The translations under genes were made by a program, and so were the position numbers. DNA of 64,000 bases. It comes from Synchiropus splendidus (Eukaryota; Chordata; Actinopteri; Syngnathiformes; Callionymidae). The notes beneath the pieces were generated by a model. That model saw only the letters and a list, made by a program, of their open reading frames with translations, did not search any database and was not told where the DNA came from. The stretch covers positions 11,223,001 to 11,287,000 of the forward strand of contig NC_071336.1 in assembly GCF_027744825.2 (NCBI RefSeq). The letters run 5' to 3'. Numbering within the stretch: the first letter of the stretch is position 1; each line of letters starts with the position of its first letter. Below, piece after piece: positions 11,301 to 20,740 of this stretch.

Positions 11301-11618
11301 TGTCAACAGAGATTCAGAGCTCTACCGTATCCTGAATATGCACTATAACAAGAGCAACATCTATCAGGTGAGAATGCCCCTGACATTTTGACCTGTAGTG
11401 AAAAACATACATCTAAAAAAGGAAGTCTGTTTGTGTGTGTGTAGGTTCCGGACAGGTTCATGGAAGTGGCTGAAGTAGCACTAAGGGAGTTCTACTCAGC
11501 CATCTGGACAGGAAGAGACAGCGACCCCTGCTGGAAGAAGGGGATCTATAAGATTATCTGCAAGCTGGACAGTCCAGTACCAGACACGTTCAGGTTGCCA
11601 GGCTGCCCGGTGGGATGA
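8394..11618 (+). CDS. prox3: prospero homeobox transcription factor, Prox3-like
   Basis: Five coding exons, 8394-9950, 10141-10248, 11009-11121, 11262-11367 and 11445-11618, give 685 residues with closed phases. The ATG follows an acceptor by two bases. Residues about 110-175 are basic then coiled ([20 protein letters not shown]), as in PROX1; a second conserved block is [20 protein letters not shown] (about 280-300); a polyproline run lies near 423-440. The C-terminal homeo-prospero domain (about 520-685) is strongly conserved: [74 protein letters not shown]. These proteins bind DNA and control cell fate in eye, liver, lymphatic and nervous tissue. The N-terminal half is far diverged: the PROX1 start, including its nuclear-receptor box, is not seen, and the C-terminus ends earlier (LPGCPVG). 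Divergence and the 11q13-type neighbours favour prox3 over prox1 or prox2. The family is certain; the subtype is inference. Confidence 0.92.
9951..10140 (+). other. prox3: U12-type AT-AC intron of prox3
   Basis: No GT-AG pair in this interval joins the two flanking exons in frame. The interval starts ATATCCTTTT, the U12 AT-AC donor consensus, contains TTTCTTAAC (10118-10126), close to the U12 branch consensus TTCCTTAAC, and ends AC sixteen bases later (GGTCAC, then ATTCAC). Splicing is phase 0 and joins LAGG to [12 protein letters not shown], as expected for PROX proteins. Drosophila prospero has a U12-type twintron just before its homeodomain (established knowledge); homology of position is inference. 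Confidence 0.85.
9983..10114 (+). repeat. 66-bp tandem duplication inside the U12 intron
   Basis: Two head-to-tail copies, 9983-10048 and 10049-10114, differ at two of 66 positions (CCCGAACT/CCCAAACT and GAAGGC/GAAGAC). The repeat stops just before the branch-point region and lies after the donor, so both splice signals stay single. It makes up about 70 percent of the 190-bp intron. Confidence 0.95.
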
Positions 11619-12185
11619 TAATGTCATAGTCATTCCAAAAAGAAGAAGATTTACATGTCAAAACACATGTTCACTTCAGAATAACATGAGTAACACACTC
11701 GGGAGCTTAAATGAGAAACTATCAATCAATCAGGCTGGGCTTGATGCTGTGGTTACCATAGCAACCATGCAGACCACCATATTGATGTGTTACTTAAAAT
11801 GTCGTATTATTTCATGTTTTACATTTTTTTTATTATTCACTTTTTCTAACATGTAATTGTTGACACTGTTCCCTTTAATTTGTAATTGAATCTTTTGTTT
11901 TCCAGTTGTGTATCGCAGCTCAGTATTTACTTCATTGCTGTTAATTCTTGATATTTTTGTAAATGATACAACAAATTGAAAAATATATTACAAAAAACGG
12001 AGTAAGATGAATGTTTCGTTATTATTGTAAATATGTGAATCTGTGAGTGTCATTGCATATAGTGCTTCATGCTCGCAGATTTGCTGCTGCTGTGTGTTTG
12101 TGTGCAAGCATGCATCCGTGTGTGTTCCATTTTAAGCATTTGTAAAATGTTTTACTTGATCTTCGATGTTTTATCAGTGAATAAA
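11619..12185 (+). promoter_or_regulatory. prox3: prox3 3' UTR with poly(A) signal
   Basis: An AT-rich 3' UTR of about 570 bp after the TGA, ending in AATAAA at 12180-12185. Confidence 0.65.
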
Positions 12186-12189
12186 AGTG

Positions 12190-13050
12190 GAAACTGACTG
12201 GGTGGCAACAAAATCAGTAGACGCATGGCTTGCTGACAAAATGGATTACATCTCAGACACACATATTTTGTCCATCTATGCTATTTAAATGTCAACAAAT
12301 GACCAGTACTATATGCACATTTATGCATTTAATATACCCAAAAAGCAATAGCACTTTGCACACACATTGCGTCACATCTGCAAACAACTTTTTTTTTTTA
12401 AGGAATGCTGTCACCATGTGGATTCTATTGATGGTAATACCATGCGAGGAGAGCACCTGATCAGAGTAGACTTGAAATGCTTCATCACCCCAGTTATACA
12501 AGTGTGTTAAATATATAAGAACAATTTGGTCTCATGACGGTCACGAGACGTAGAGGAATGTGGAAACACACACACACACAAATCCTCAGATTTCGTCCAG
12601 CAATGACTTGGCTCAGCAGTGCAATGTATTTTAATATAAAATCATCTAGAATGCGTATTCAATGCATGTCGCCGTGTATTTATTTCTAGTTGTGCCTTCT
12701 CATGGTAATTTCTCTTGACTTTGGTTCCCACAGTTGTTTGTGGATGTCATTTGAGCCGCACCAAATTCTTCAGCATGTCAACAAGCGCCTAACTGTTTTA
12801 GTGTCACAGTGTGACAAATACATTTCTTCACCGGTCGTGGACATCAAGCTGGCCTCTTGCAGAACCCACAGATGCTGTTCACTCTCCAGCCGGCTGTCAG
12901 GATTATTGCTGCAGGCTGGAAAACGCTTCAGGATTCCATACATTTTCTCCCTCAAGTGAGTGATTAATAAGACGTTTAAAATGCGCTTGGCTACTTAGGA
13001 GCAAACGTATTTCGTACTATACGAAATGCAGAAAAACAGGAAGTAGAACA
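12190..13050. other. intergenic DNA, prox3 to tmem179b
   Basis: About 0.9 kb, AT-rich, with a short CA run near 12570. I see no gene, RNA or mobile element here. Confidence 0.6.
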
Positions 13051-13131
13051 AAAGTGTGTTTTATTTCGAAGGGGCTCCGAGGACGTAGTTTACAACTCAC
13101 ACAGCTGGACGCGGCTTGCGGGCAGGAAAAG
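13051..13131 (+). promoter_or_regulatory. tmem179b: tmem179b promoter-proximal region and 5' UTR
   Basis: GC content and CpG density rise abruptly from about 13060 and stay high through exon 1, indicating a CpG-type promoter. The transcription start is not defined. Confidence 0.5.
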
Positions 13132-15263
13132 ATGGCGCTCTCGAGACTGCTGCCTCTAGAGCTCGCGCTCTACGCCGCCTGCTTCGTGTGCGGGATAGTG
13201 ACGGCCGCGAGCGTCACCATCGTCCAGGTGACCATCGTCACTACTCACCTGCTGCCTTCTCTTCACCTGTCTTCCTAAAGTTTTCACCCACTTTCCTCTC
13301 ACCATCTCCCTCTTCGTCGCACTCGCTCTTCCATGCTCCTCCACCTGGTGCGTGTCGAGTCACCCCGCTCTTGTTCCCTGCGCCCCACACTCTTGTCCAT
13401 CACTGCCCTGCGTCACCCTCGCTCTAACCTGCACCTCACGCTTCTACACTTCCTGTCAGCGCTCCTCTTCACGCTTCCCTCCCTGTCCTCGCTCAGCCTC
13501 ACTTCCAAACTTGTTTTGGGTGAATTATAAGATCTAGTATTTGGACCCTGTTTGCGCTTGATGGTCAACTGCGGAGAGCCTGACTCTAACTAAGGTTACT
13601 TGTCAAAAGATTGGGACTTCCAATGCGCGTGCACGAATCAATGATCCGTGCACGCGCAGCCAAATATCCGGTCATGTGCTCGGTGGCTCCTCGTGCAGTC
13701 AGGTGCTGTTTGTGTGAAGTCGGAGCAGCGCTTCCTCTCCTCTGCTCCTGGAGTTGACCCGCCACTTCTTCTGCTACAGTGATGTGTGACCTGACCTGGT
13801 TCACGCTCTGTTGGCTTGTGTGCTTTTGCCGTAGTAAGAAAATACGCTGTTTATGAACTTTCCCGGACAACCAAGGTCACGTGACCGCCGAGCTGTTTCC
13901 CCTCCTCTTGTCACGTCGTTAACAGTGTCCATGATCAGGGCTGATACACGCCTCGGTTGTTTTAAGTGAACTGAAGTTGGTGGCTCTCACATGTTGTGAT
14001 TTCCTGTCTTTGCATCCCTTGCTCAAACATGATGTGCTCAGGTGTCGGCATAGGTGAGTAAATATGACTTCCTGTTTGTGCACACCTGATTGTGTGTTGG
14101 TGTTTAAAAGTGGCCATATTTGTTCTGTATTAATGTGTTTGTTTACTGCTCCATGGAGTTTTGGATGCTTGTCTCTTGCGTGTTGTGTTATGTCCCGAGT
14201 CCTTGGTCACGATCGCTGACAAAGTTGAAGGAGGACAAAAGTATAAAAGGATTTAATGGTGATCGCAGTACGGCTTGTTGCCATTGCTCCTCCAGCAATG
14301 GTATCACTCTACTCTTTCTCCTCCTGCTTCCTCCTTTGACTCTAGCATCTACTTTCTGAGCACACACCTGTTACTTACTTGAAACCGTTTGATACATTGT
14401 ATTAGCTGAATAACAAAATGGAGCAGTAAAATACTTCCACCTTGTGTTTGTTTCAGGGTCATTTCGGAGGTCAGTGTATCCTCTATGGCCTGGTGAGCTT
14501 CAACTCGTCGTCCTCCTCCATCACCCTCCAGTCCTCCAGCGCCGCATCTCTGTGCTACTTTGTGTCGTCCATCTCGGTGTTGGTGGCCGTGGTTTGCTTC
14601 TCGCTCTCCCTCTACTGGATCTATCAAATCTGCATCGATGGAGAGGTCGCCAGGTTAGCCACCTCTAAGGTCAAGTGTGAAGGTCGCACTCACACCGATG
14701 AGAATCCTGTCACCTTTAGAGAGCGTGTGTGGATGAACGTGATGGTGGGCGTCTGCGGAGTGGCCCTCTTCTTCCTCCTCATAAGCGGCTGCATGCTGAA
14801 GATTGGCCGGGACTCCCTGTGTGACTCTGTGCTCGCCAGAGTTCCCAACATAACCAGGTGACTCCATGAACAATAACAGTATCCACACCATTTGTGGAGA
14901 AAACATTGCAATAAACAGAAGCGGTTACAATGCAGGTGTGAGGATGCTCAGAGCAGCACGTGGGCGAGTCCACTGGACGGGAAGAGGTTCTTCGACAGTC
15001 TTCACAAAGCTGAGGTCATTATGTGTAGCTGGAGACCCTTCCTGTTTCATTGTAGTATTGACACTGACCTCCTTTCACAGACCTCCGCCTGGGTCAACTT
15101 CTTCTTCTGGATCATCATCGGTGTCCTGGTCTTCCTGCAAAGGCGGCAGAAATTGGGGTCCAAAGTGATGACGGGGGGCCCAGCTGGAGGACTGTTTGGA
15201 GACCCGGCGGTGACGGCAGCAGAGACGGAACCGTTCTTTAACCGCACGGCCCGAACGCAGTGA
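13132..15263 (+). CDS. tmem179b: transmembrane protein 179B
   Basis: Five coding exons, 13132-13227, 14457-14653, 14720-14857, 14936-15014 and 15081-15263, encode 230 residues (human about 219) ending in TGA. The start MALSRLLPLELALYAACF matches the human protein's start. Four hydrophobic helices are visible at about residues 8-30, 64-88, 101-125 and 172-190, separated by a Cys-containing loop (GQCILYG) and a second loop with CDSVLARVPNITR, which carries an NIT glycosylation sequon; ETSAWVNFFFW opens the last helix. The tail is Gly/Ala rich with acidic and aromatic residues (TAAETEPFF). The family is poorly characterised; human TMEM179B is reported in granule and plasma-membrane proteomes, and no enzymatic motif is present. 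Intron 1 (13228-14456, 1.2 kb) holds nothing recognisable; the other introns are 66-82 bp. Confidence 0.93.
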
Positions 15264-15684
15264 TGCGTCAGCTGCATTAGTCATTACTGAGCTTTTGCTG
15301 TTAGCGCTGCGGTTTCTTTGGGGCTCTCGAGGGGCTTCTGTGGCAGCTGGACTTCACCAGCCCCAGCAGTTTCGTCGCAATCTATTCAGTTGCAGAAGTG
15401 TGTAAACCTCGCAAAGTATTTTGTATTAGTGTTTGTCTGATAAAAGCGGAACCACTGAGTTTGGTTATTGAGTCAGTGATGTCTTGTTGCTGAAGGTTTG
15501 ACTGACACCTGAGCTTGACTGACTTGAGGAAAAAGGTTGCTAATGACGTGTTAATTCCATTAAGGTGGCGCTCCCCCTGCTGGTTACTTTCTGACTTACA
15601 ACATTCATGAGTCAAGAACGTGCCTGGGGACATGTTCGGGGTTAAAGCTGACCATGGAACTGATTCAACAATTTCTCTAATAAA
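15264..15684 (+). promoter_or_regulatory. tmem179b: tmem179b 3' UTR with poly(A) signal
   Basis: About 420 bp of 3' UTR ending with AATAAA at 15679-15684, just before the next transcription unit on the same strand. Confidence 0.65.
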
Positions 15685-15839
15685 ACTGGAAGTCAAGCCT
15701 TCTGTCTGCCTTCATGCTGACTCAGCTGGATGATGAGGTTCAACACAAGTCTGTTATTAGCAGCAGGTGAAAATAGCAGCGCTGATCTGATGGTTGCCTT
15801 GGCGACCTGCTATCGCTAATCTCTGCGGATTATCGAGCT

Positions 15840-16026
15840 GAGTGGACCGGCAGGGTGATAGGATCACGGACAACAGGAGCGAAGACACAAGCGCTGTCCG
15901 TCAAACTTTTTGGGCGAGAACAAGAGTGTTCTTGGGAGAGGGAGCAGCACTCTGGAGGAGACTCAGGAAGATCTTGACCCCAAGAGAACCAGTAATCTGG
16001 TGATTAACTTGACCCTGGAGACTCCG
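15840..16026 (+). other. probable 5' UTR exon of the small coiled-coil gene
   Basis: A segment ending in a good donor (ACTCCG then GTGAGA) at 16026 precedes the acceptor CTCTGCAG at 16272-16279. The frame that would run in phase into the next exon has an upstream in-frame TAG and no ATG, so the exon is best read as non-coding. Its 5' limit is an estimate, with only about 150 bp to the tmem179b poly(A) signal. Confidence 0.45.
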
Positions 16027-16279
16027 GTGAGACCCTGCACTCTTTCTTCGTGAGAAGAGAAAACAGCTGAGGGAGGCAACACGTTTTATTTAAGATTATT
16101 TTGACAAAGAGCTAATGCTAGGATTTTATGAATAATTGTGTGAAAGATTTCTGCAATGTAAAAATATTGCAATGAATCAAAAACTGTGAAGATGGGTTCT
16201 GTAGAGGAGGTAATAAGAAACCTCAACCAGGAGCCCCAACGTAACTTGTCAGTGACAGTGTGACCCCTGACCTCTGCAG

Positions 16280-16552
16280 ATGTCCGAGGACCAGTTTGAC
16301 TCGGTGGCAGTGAGCGTGGAGTCGCTCCTCTGCGACGCCAAGCGGATGCAGCAGCAGTGTCGTGAGCGCAGCGAGCAGTTGGCTCTGGCTGCCACCCAGC
16401 TGAGGGTGGAGTCGTCCGCCCTGCGGGAGCAGAGCGAGGAGGCACTGCTCAACATGGCCACCATGAGGCGGCAACTGGACGAGCTGCTGGACACAAAGGC
16501 AGCCTTCGAGGCCAGAGAGAGGCAGGCCCGCAAGTTGAGCAAGCAGCTCTGA
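16280..16552 (+). CDS. small coiled-coil protein, 90 aa, unassigned
   Basis: A 90-residue open frame starts with ATG directly after a strong acceptor (polypyrimidine, CTCTGCAG) and ends TGA. The base composition is GC-rich and codon-like, unlike its AT-rich surroundings. The protein is almost entirely helical: after MSEDQFDSVAVSVESLLCDA it reads as heptads rich in Gln, Glu, Arg and Leu (KRMQQQCRERSEQLALAA, MRRQLDELLDTKAAFEARER) and ends KLSKQL. No signal peptide or membrane segment is visible. A small coiled-coil subunit of a larger complex would fit, but I do not recognise the family and give no function. The gene converges with brms1; the stops are about 580 bp apart. The splice context and poly(A) signal argue against a chance frame. 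Confidence 0.7.
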   Translation: MSEDQFDSVAVSVESLLCDAKRMQQQCRERSEQLALAATQLRVESSALREQSEEALLNMATMRRQLDELLDTKAAFEARERQARKLSKQL

Positions 16553-16603
16553 GGCCTGTTGACCCACCTCAACTGTACATTTACAAACTGCGAGTCGATT
16601 AAA

Positions 16604-16609
16604 AATAAA
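16604..16609 (+). promoter_or_regulatory. poly(A) signal of the coiled-coil gene
   Basis: AATAAA lies 52 bp after the stop codon and is followed by a T-rich downstream element at about 16621-16636, a standard cleavage context. Confidence 0.7.
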
Positions 16610-17128
16610 TAATATTGGATCTGTCTTTTTTTTTCGTTCCTTACTAACAACACTCCTTAATATGTCTCTTCTTTGGAAGTCAATGTTCAAGCAGAGACAC
16701 ATTGATTTGGCAGCAGGAGGACATGCAACAAAGGAAATAAAGTTGCTCACGGTATGACCTCATTTCAAGTCAAATCTAACTTGGTAGTCAGCCAGATACA
16801 ATTATTTGAAGGATCTGCAGGCACAGTCTCTATCGCTCATTCTCACTCCTGATGCATTACATCTTAATCTTGTTGCTTTTGCTACATGTGTTACTAACAG
16901 TAGTTTAGAATTTACTTTAATAAGAGAACACCCAGCATCAGTATACGCTCGAGTGCAGTGCATTGTACATACTTCGGTGAATAACTTATCTGAAATAATA
17001 GACAGCCTTGAGTCATAAAAGATTAAAATTTAATTATGGGCTTGAATTATTTCATAAATAGATTGTTTTAAATAGAAAGCAGCAGGGGGTGTGTCGGGAA
17101 CGTGGCGCCCTCTCTCCTCTCTCCTCTG

Positions 17129-19244
17129 TCATCGTTCTGAAAGATCAAAGTGCAAATGAGGAAGACAAAACTTTAGGTTGGTGGAAAATAAAGGTACTCA
17201 AACTTACTGTCAACTTTCTTCTTTAGTGGTGTCAAAGCTGCTTTGGCCTACAAAAAAACAACACATACGTTACCAACATATTAATCGTGTTTAATGAATG
17301 TACTGAGCTCATCGCAATTACAACTAGGGGTGGAGGAAAATATCCATAAGATCGAACATCGCAATACTTCACCGTGCGATATCAATATTTTTGCTGAAAT
17401 ATTGCAATACTAGATTCTGTGATATTGTCCTGATATTTTAAGTCAGCTAGATCAATATTTAATTCATAGATACTTGGATCCGCTGCTGCATTTGTGACAT
17501 GTGTTTAATAATGTTTTGTTTTTGTACATTTTTATTAGTTATTTTGCAGATTATGGGAGCGATTCACTCCTCTGCGTCCCCTGAACTTTAACTGAAAGTC
17601 TAACTGGTCTGACGTCACAGCAATAAACTCGCTCTCATGCACATGATATTGTAATGCAACATCTGATTTTCCCATTTAAAATGAAGGTTCTTATTACAAT
17701 ATATTGCTGCACTTACAGTATTGCAGTACACCACAATGTACGGTATCGCCACTCCTGTATCAGGATACGTATCAAGATGCCTGCCAGTACACAGCCCTAG
17801 TTACAGCTAGTGTGATAGAAACGCACCATCCTTCATGACAAAATCAAACACACCTTGTGGGATCTACTTGGCGGGGAACTATTTCGCAAACTAGGTTCAA
17901 CCATTGCAGTCAGATAGACCATATAGAAAGAAAATCCTTTCAGATCAGATTATGTGACTCGGAAATACCATAGAGAAAGACCAAGCGCTCACCTTCTTGA
18001 TGGCGGCCCAGTCTTCCAAGATGTCGATGTCCCTCAGCATGTAGACAATAAACGGTCCTGCAGCAACAACATCACAACATGCCGTGTCAAAACAAACGCT
18101 TTCTCTCATAAGCCTGAAACTGACGTCACCCACCTGAGACCAGAGACACTTTTCTCTTTCTTCCAAAAGGATTTCGTGTTGGAAACTTTTTGCCTCTTGT
18201 CTCATCGCTCCACTCTGACCACAGATGATACACACAAAGACATGCATGGATGAAGTCAAGACACTTCAGTGAGTCCAACACAACAGCTGTCCTCACACTG
18301 AGTGGGTACCTGAGGTGATGTCCAGACTGTGTCTGTCCTCCTCCAGTCTTCTGATCTTCTCCAGGAGCTCTGACCTCATGACATCTGACAGGAGGGAGCG
18401 CTCACTCTGTCATACGTGGAAAACAAACGCCTCACAATCGTGACCATCTAATACCAGAGGGGGCGCCTGTGTGCGCCGGTGCACTACCTCAAGGTGCTGT
18501 TTAGCTCCCTGGAGCTCACAGTCGTATTTGTGTTGTATCACCTGCAGACACAGCTCCCGATACACACCTGTAGAAACAAGGTTGAACCACTGAAGGAGAA
18601 GTACACACTCCCTCACCATTTGTACAACGAGCTCACGCAGTTCTTCTTTGACGACTACACAGGCGCAAGAATTATACATGTAATTGCTACTCACCTGCTA
18701 CTTGAGTCCTGATTTGCATGCTTTTCTGCAGCGCCGCCAGCGGCTCTTTGTACTCTCCTGCGGTGCCAGTCAGAACCTCATCCAGCTTCACCTTCACCTG
18801 ATTCAATCGCTCCCTGAACAACCTGCAATTTCACGATCGCAAGGCACATTTTCGCGGGGCAAATGTGTGACACGAAACATTGCAGGACTAGGAGCAAAGA
18901 TGACTGAGAAGTGCAACCCTGGCTCTTACTTCTCCTTCAGATCCTGAAACTGTTTCTCCAGATCCCCCATCTCGTCCAGACACTCTCCTCTCCTCCTCTC
19001 ACAGTCCTCATCGTCCATCTCTGAACACAGGCCAACAAAGTGTTCAGCTCTCAGGAGTACGACAACTCAGCACTGCCATCCCACATTTACCTGAACTCTC
19101 TTCTTCCTCTTCCTCCTCTTCCTCATCGCTCTCCTCAGAGTCACTCTCCCTCTCTTCAGCACTCTCCTCCATGTTCTCTTCTCCATTGTTGACTGCCTCC
19201 AAACGTCCGTTTATCTGGTTGAGTTGCTGTCTGTCCGCCTCCAT
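17129..19244 (-). CDS. brms1: breast cancer metastasis suppressor 1 (Sin3/HDAC subunit)
   Basis: Nine coding exons on the minus strand, in gene order 19244-19091, 19020-18930, 18822-18695, 18567-18488, 18406-18310, 18214-18134, 18057-17993, 17247-17208 and 17136-17129, give 247 residues (human 246) with every phase closed. An acidic N-terminus (about 15-52, [16 protein letters not shown]) is followed by coiled coils ([32 protein letters not shown]), the block [33 protein letters not shown], a basic cluster [12 protein letters not shown] (about 200-211) suited to a nuclear signal, and [20 protein letters not shown]. The family is a subunit of mSin3-HDAC corepressors. BRMS1L is longer with a distinct C-terminal half; this protein stops as BRMS1 does. 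The last exon codes only for the final residues Lys-Arg and the stop. Codons upstream of the chosen ATG are open for nine residues and resemble the human N-terminus, so another start is possible. Confidence 0.93.
17325..17799. mobile_element. non-autonomous hAT-like DNA transposon (MITE) in a brms1 intron
   Basis: A 475-bp AT-rich element with TAGGGGTGG at one end and CAGCCCTA at the other, forming imperfect terminal inverted repeats. It is flanked by ATTACAAC (17317-17324) and GTTACAGC (17800-17807), matching at six of eight positions, which fits the 8-bp target duplication of hAT elements. It has no coding capacity; the interior has repeated ATATTGCAATAC-like motifs. It lies in the 745-bp brms1 intron 7. 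A second, truncated relative lies at 55885-56135. Confidence 0.7.
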
Positions 19245-19271
19245 CTCCTCATCTTCCCCCCGTAGAGGAGG
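19245..19271 (-). other. brms1: brms1 exon segment upstream of the ATG
   Basis: From a probable acceptor (TTAG) just above 19271 to the ATG there are nine open in-frame codons, PPLRGEDEE. These line up with a human BRMS1 N-terminal stretch (PPSKDTEEMEAE) running into MEAD. They may be translated from a further upstream exon that I could not find. Confidence 0.4.
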
Positions 19272-20048
19272 CTAAGTGGGCATGACTGTTACACACACAA
19301 CAATATAAAGAGACAAATAAGGCCACAGCTGTTTCCGCAAAAGTCTAGCAGTTGTATTTAGGAAGTAGTGCAGCACCCAAAGAGGAACGAGGAAATAACC
19401 TCTATTTATAAAGATTTAAAGACGACTGGCTAAACTTGCAACTTCTGCTTTCAAGATGATCAGGTTAAAAAAAAATCCGTATGGGAAACTACGTATTGCT
19501 TCCTTTTTTTCGTCAATATTGCAACTGCTCTGCTGTACAGTAATGTCAGTCAAACAACAACAGGATTAAGAGTAATTCCAGGTTTATTTGCAAAATTGTA
19601 TTAGTAAATTACGAGCTTAAACCGACTCTCGGCGTATTTACTGATAGTAGTCTTGGTTGTTCACGTGGTTGCAGACATGAAACGAGTAAATAAAGGGTAA
19701 ACATTCTAGAAAAATAAAACGACACGATAAAGCTTTTATTTTGTTGCAGGATGTCCCGGTGTAGCACCGTTGACGGCTTAACCGCAGCGTCTATGATGTC
19801 ATGAACGAAAGGATGATCATGTAGGTACTTCACCAGTTGTAAGGACTTTACATCAGAGTTTATACCAGTCGCTGTGCATAAATGTACAGTCGGTAGTCAA
19901 ATAAAGACGATTTGGGATTTGTTTCCGAGCGATTTTGAATCAAACTGGCGTCTGTTTGGTCAAGTGCCGCGCTAGCTTACAGTCGAGGATACACACAACA
20001 CCCTATCGGACTTCTGTTGATCATCGGTCAGAAATATAAACCACTCAC

Positions 20049-20290
20049 CTGAATAGGTAAGACAGCTTAACAGATGGTCAAAATAATCGGGTTATATTTC
20101 CATTTTAAAAACTACTTCCTCTTGACTTCGCTGCACTTTACGGGACCGTAGCGAAAGACGGAGGAGCCAATCCGTACGAAGCACTGCCTGCTGCTGGGAG
20201 GAGTCTGGGAGCCGGGGCAGCCCGAACTCGCTCGACCAATCCGTGAGCAGACTTTCAAAAGCAAGGCCGCCCGGCCTCAACCAATGTTCT
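20049..20290 (-). promoter_or_regulatory. brms1: brms1 promoter and 5' UTR exon
   Basis: A strong minus-strand donor (TTCAG then GTGAGT) ends a probable non-coding exon at 20049. Upstream of it (higher coordinates) the sequence becomes GC-richer and holds three CCAAT motifs on the plus strand (about 20167, 20236 and 20281), two inside nearly identical CCAATCCGT words, plus an ETS-like site (ACTTCCTC, 20113). No TATA box is evident. Assignment to brms1 is by position. Confidence 0.55.
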
Positions 20291-20740
20291 GAGGTGCCCT
20301 AGCACATAGAGTGGATTTCAATTGAACCCGTGTCTAAAAAGTACAGTAAATATACACTTAAATAATGTACTTTCCGTAGCTATAGACCGGAATATTTTTA
20401 CGAATCTGCAATGCTCAAACTGCCCACTAGATGGAGGCATTTCGTAAATGACGGTCGACAGCTGTAGCGTCGAAACATTGAAGTTTCAGCTTGTTTTGAA
20501 CTTGCAGGCGCCATAAACGGACGATAGAAATCTTTAAACAACAGAAAACTTGTCTTTAGTGACTCGTATCGCTTACCATTCACCTTTGGTCAAGAATACT
20601 TTTCACATGTGCAGCAAAGAAGCACTTCTCATGTCTCATCTTGCAGGTTAATTCCAGGGGGCGCACCATCGGGTCCAGAACTGGAGGGAATCCATGAGTG
20701 GCGCACAAGAAACACTCACAAACTTTCATTTTGACATGTT
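20291..20740. other. short intergenic interval, ppp1r14b to brms1
   Basis: 450 bp between the brms1 promoter and the ppp1r14b 3' end, both on the minus strand. I see no gene or repeat. Confidence 0.5.

Noticed and set aside
15850..16026. Coding continuation of the coiled-coil gene upstream (frame reading GSSTLEETQEDLDPKRTS)
   Set aside because: The frame is open and in phase with the next exon, but there is no ATG before an upstream in-frame TAG and no convincing acceptor, so I treat it as 5' UTR.
17129..19244. brms1l instead of brms1
   Set aside because: Some blocks resemble BRMS1L, but the protein ends soon after the ILEDW block, with total length 247, as BRMS1 does, and the neighbours are of the 11q13 type.
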